A stretch of 31,895 bases of DNA. Origin: an uncultured Oscillospiraceae bacterium. Lineage in GTDB: Bacteria > Bacillota > Clostridia > Oscillospirales > Oscillospiraceae. The position numbers were made by a program, and so were the translations under genes. Below, piece after piece: positions 31,049 through 31,895 of this stretch. Below the pieces are notes generated by a model, which was given only the letters and a program-made list of their open reading frames with translations, was not told the origin of the DNA and made no database searches. Numbering within the stretch: position 1 is the stretch's first letter; each line of letters starts with the position of its first letter. The DNA is taken from NCBI GenBank assembly GCA_900763675.1, contig CAAFLE010000064.1:1-31895 (forward strand), in the 5' to 3' direction.

Positions 31049-31063
31049 GAGATTTGCTATAAT
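31035..31063 (+). promoter_or_regulatory. Promoter of tmk
   Basis: TTGCCG (31035-31040) and TATAAT (31058-31063) are spaced by 17 bases, with TGC forming an extended -10 element. Confidence 0.7.
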
Positions 31064-31104
31064 AAGCGGGAACAAATTGTGCGATACCGGCGGGAGGAAT
31101 TGTC

Positions 31105-31725
31105 ATGGGCGGAAAATTCATTGTCATCGAGGGGCTGGACGGCTCCGGAAAGACCACGCAGCTGCACGCGCTCGCGGCGAATCTCCGCTCGCTTGGCAGA
31201 TCGGTCGCCGAGACTGCCGAGCCGACGACGAGTACGACCGGCGGGCTTGCCCGCGACGCGCTCTCCGGCTTCACCCCGCGCACCGGCGCGGAGATCGCCG
31301 CGCTCTTCATGGCAGACCGCGTGGCGCACAACGTAAATCCCGTGAACGGCATCAACAAGCTCCTTGCCGAGGGGCGGGACGTCCTCTGCGACCGGTATTA
31401 CTATTCCTCGCTCGCCTATCAGGGAACCGTGACCGACCCGGAGTGGGTGTATCACATCAACATCGACTGCCCGGAGATCCGAAAGCCGGACATCTGCGTC
31501 TTTCTGGATCTGGACGATGAGGAATGTCTGCGCCGGATGGAGCAGGGGCGGTCCTACCGGGAGATCTACGAGAACGAAAACTCCCTGCTCGCCGTGCGGC
31601 GGCGGTACTATGAGATCTTCCACCGGCTGGAGCACCGCGACAAGATCTGCATCGTGAACGCCGCCCGCACGCCGGAGGAGGTCGCGCAGGACGTTTTTTC
31701 CGCCGTAAAGTCGGTGCTTGCGTGA
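31105..31725 (+). CDS. tmk: Thymidylate kinase (dTMP kinase)
   Basis: The 206-residue product phosphorylates dTMP to dTDP with ATP in the cytoplasm. It has the P-loop GLDGSGKT (10-17), the DRYYYSS motif (96-102) that binds the nucleotide, and a lid region around ECLRRMEQGRSYREIYEN. Length is normal for the family. The Arg of the P-loop found in type I enzymes is absent, as in bacterial type II forms. GGGAGGAATTG precedes the ATG. It has its own extended -10 promoter, divergent from the FHA-FtsW operon, and is followed by tRNA-Ser with a separate promoter. Confidence 0.95.
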   Translation: MGGKFIVIEGLDGSGKTTQLHALAANLRSLGRSVAETAEPTTSTTGGLARDALSGFTPRTGAEIAALFMADRVAHNVNPVNGINKLLAEGRDVLCDRYYYSSLAYQGTVTDPEWVYHINIDCPEIRKPDICVFLDLDDEECLRRMEQGRSYREIYENENSLLAVRRRYYEIFHRLEHRDKICIVNAARTPEEVAQDVFSAVKSVLA

Positions 31726-31733
31726 TTTTTGCA

Positions 31734-31763
31734 TTGACAACGCCGCTTAGCCTGTGATATAGT
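31734..31763 (+). promoter_or_regulatory. Promoter of tRNA-Ser
   Basis: A perfect TTGACA (31734-31739) and TATAGT (31758-31763) are spaced by 18 bases and end 13 bases before the mature tRNA. Confidence 0.8.
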
Positions 31764-31776
31764 GTTCGAGCGGTCT

Positions 31777-31868
31777 GGAGAAGTACCCAAGTGGCCGAAG
31801 GGGCTCCCCTGCTAAGGGAGTAGTCGGTGATGAGCCGAGCCCGGGTTCAAATCCCGGCTTCTCCGCCA
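31777..31868 (+). tRNA. tRNA-Ser (anticodon GCT)
   Basis: A 92-base tRNA with the long variable arm of serine tRNAs. The acceptor stem is GGAGAAG/CTTCTCC. The anticodon stem CTCCC/GGGAG holds the loop CTGCTAA, with GCT at 31811-31813 (reads AGC/AGU). The variable arm is around TAGTCGGTGATGAGCCGAGC, and the T arm contains GGTTCAAATCC. The discriminator is G and CCA is encoded. No terminator is visible in the 27 bases left in the window. Confidence 0.95.
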
Positions 31869-31895
31869 AAAAACGGACGCCTTTTGCGAATGCAA

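Noticed and set aside
1..31895. CRISPR array, insertion sequence, prophage or defence system
   Set aside because: No regularly spaced repeats, transposase, integrase, capsid, nuclease or toxin-antitoxin genes were seen on either strand.

Overview
The window looks like a chromosome segment from a moderately high-GC member of the Clostridia, most likely Oscillospiraceae/Ruminococcaceae or a relative. This is an inference from several signs: groESL under a perfect CIRCE element, HemZ, a lysine riboswitch (L-box) in front of an NhaC-type transporter, a sugar ABC operon without its own ATPase, an FtsW/RodA protein with an N-terminal FHA domain, and AGGAGG-type ribosome binding sites throughout. 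No rRNA, CRISPR array, transposase, integrase or phage gene is visible.

Layout. 1-385: AT-rich flank (about 31% G+C over the first 180 bases, far below the rest) with the start of a GNAT acetyltransferase, next to the 3' end of tRNA-Thr(CGT) at 386-461. 565-3852 (minus): a malate/lactate-type dehydrogenase, then groES-groEL with CIRCE. 3902-5011 (minus): an RlmL-type rRNA methyltransferase. 5139-8205 (minus): a catabolic unit made of an NCS1 permease, a MerR-DNA-binding/cysteine-hydrolase fusion and a second cysteine hydrolase. 8301-12208 (plus): hemZ, a uridine-kinase-like P-loop kinase and a MATE exporter. 12234-14098 (plus): L-box, intrinsic terminator and NhaC-family transporter (probable lysine uptake). 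14125-20517 (plus): maltodextrin-type operon with binding lipoprotein, two permeases, a cytoplasmic GH13 enzyme and a LacI regulator that lacks a normal start codon. 20543-21783 (plus): MntP-like efflux protein and TetR regulator. 21789-31028 (minus): a tightly packed operon of FHA-FtsW/RodA, class B PBP, ABC-F ATPase, RecG, zinc-ribbon membrane protein and GtrII-like glucosyltransferase. 31030-31868 (plus): thymidylate kinase and tRNA-Ser(GCT), divergent from the FtsW operon across a perfect 19-bp palindrome.

How the genes work together. The 5139-8205 unit looks like uptake of a small nitrogenous compound followed by amide or carbamoyl hydrolysis; the regulator itself carries an intact hydrolase active site, which is the most unusual gene here. 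The 14125-20517 operon should import linear or cyclic maltodextrins with an ATPase encoded elsewhere and cleave them inside the cell. The FtsW/PBP pair is a peptidoglycan polymerase plus cross-linking enzyme, with the FHA domain suggesting a link to Ser/Thr phosphorylation. All functions are read from sequence motifs; no database search was run.
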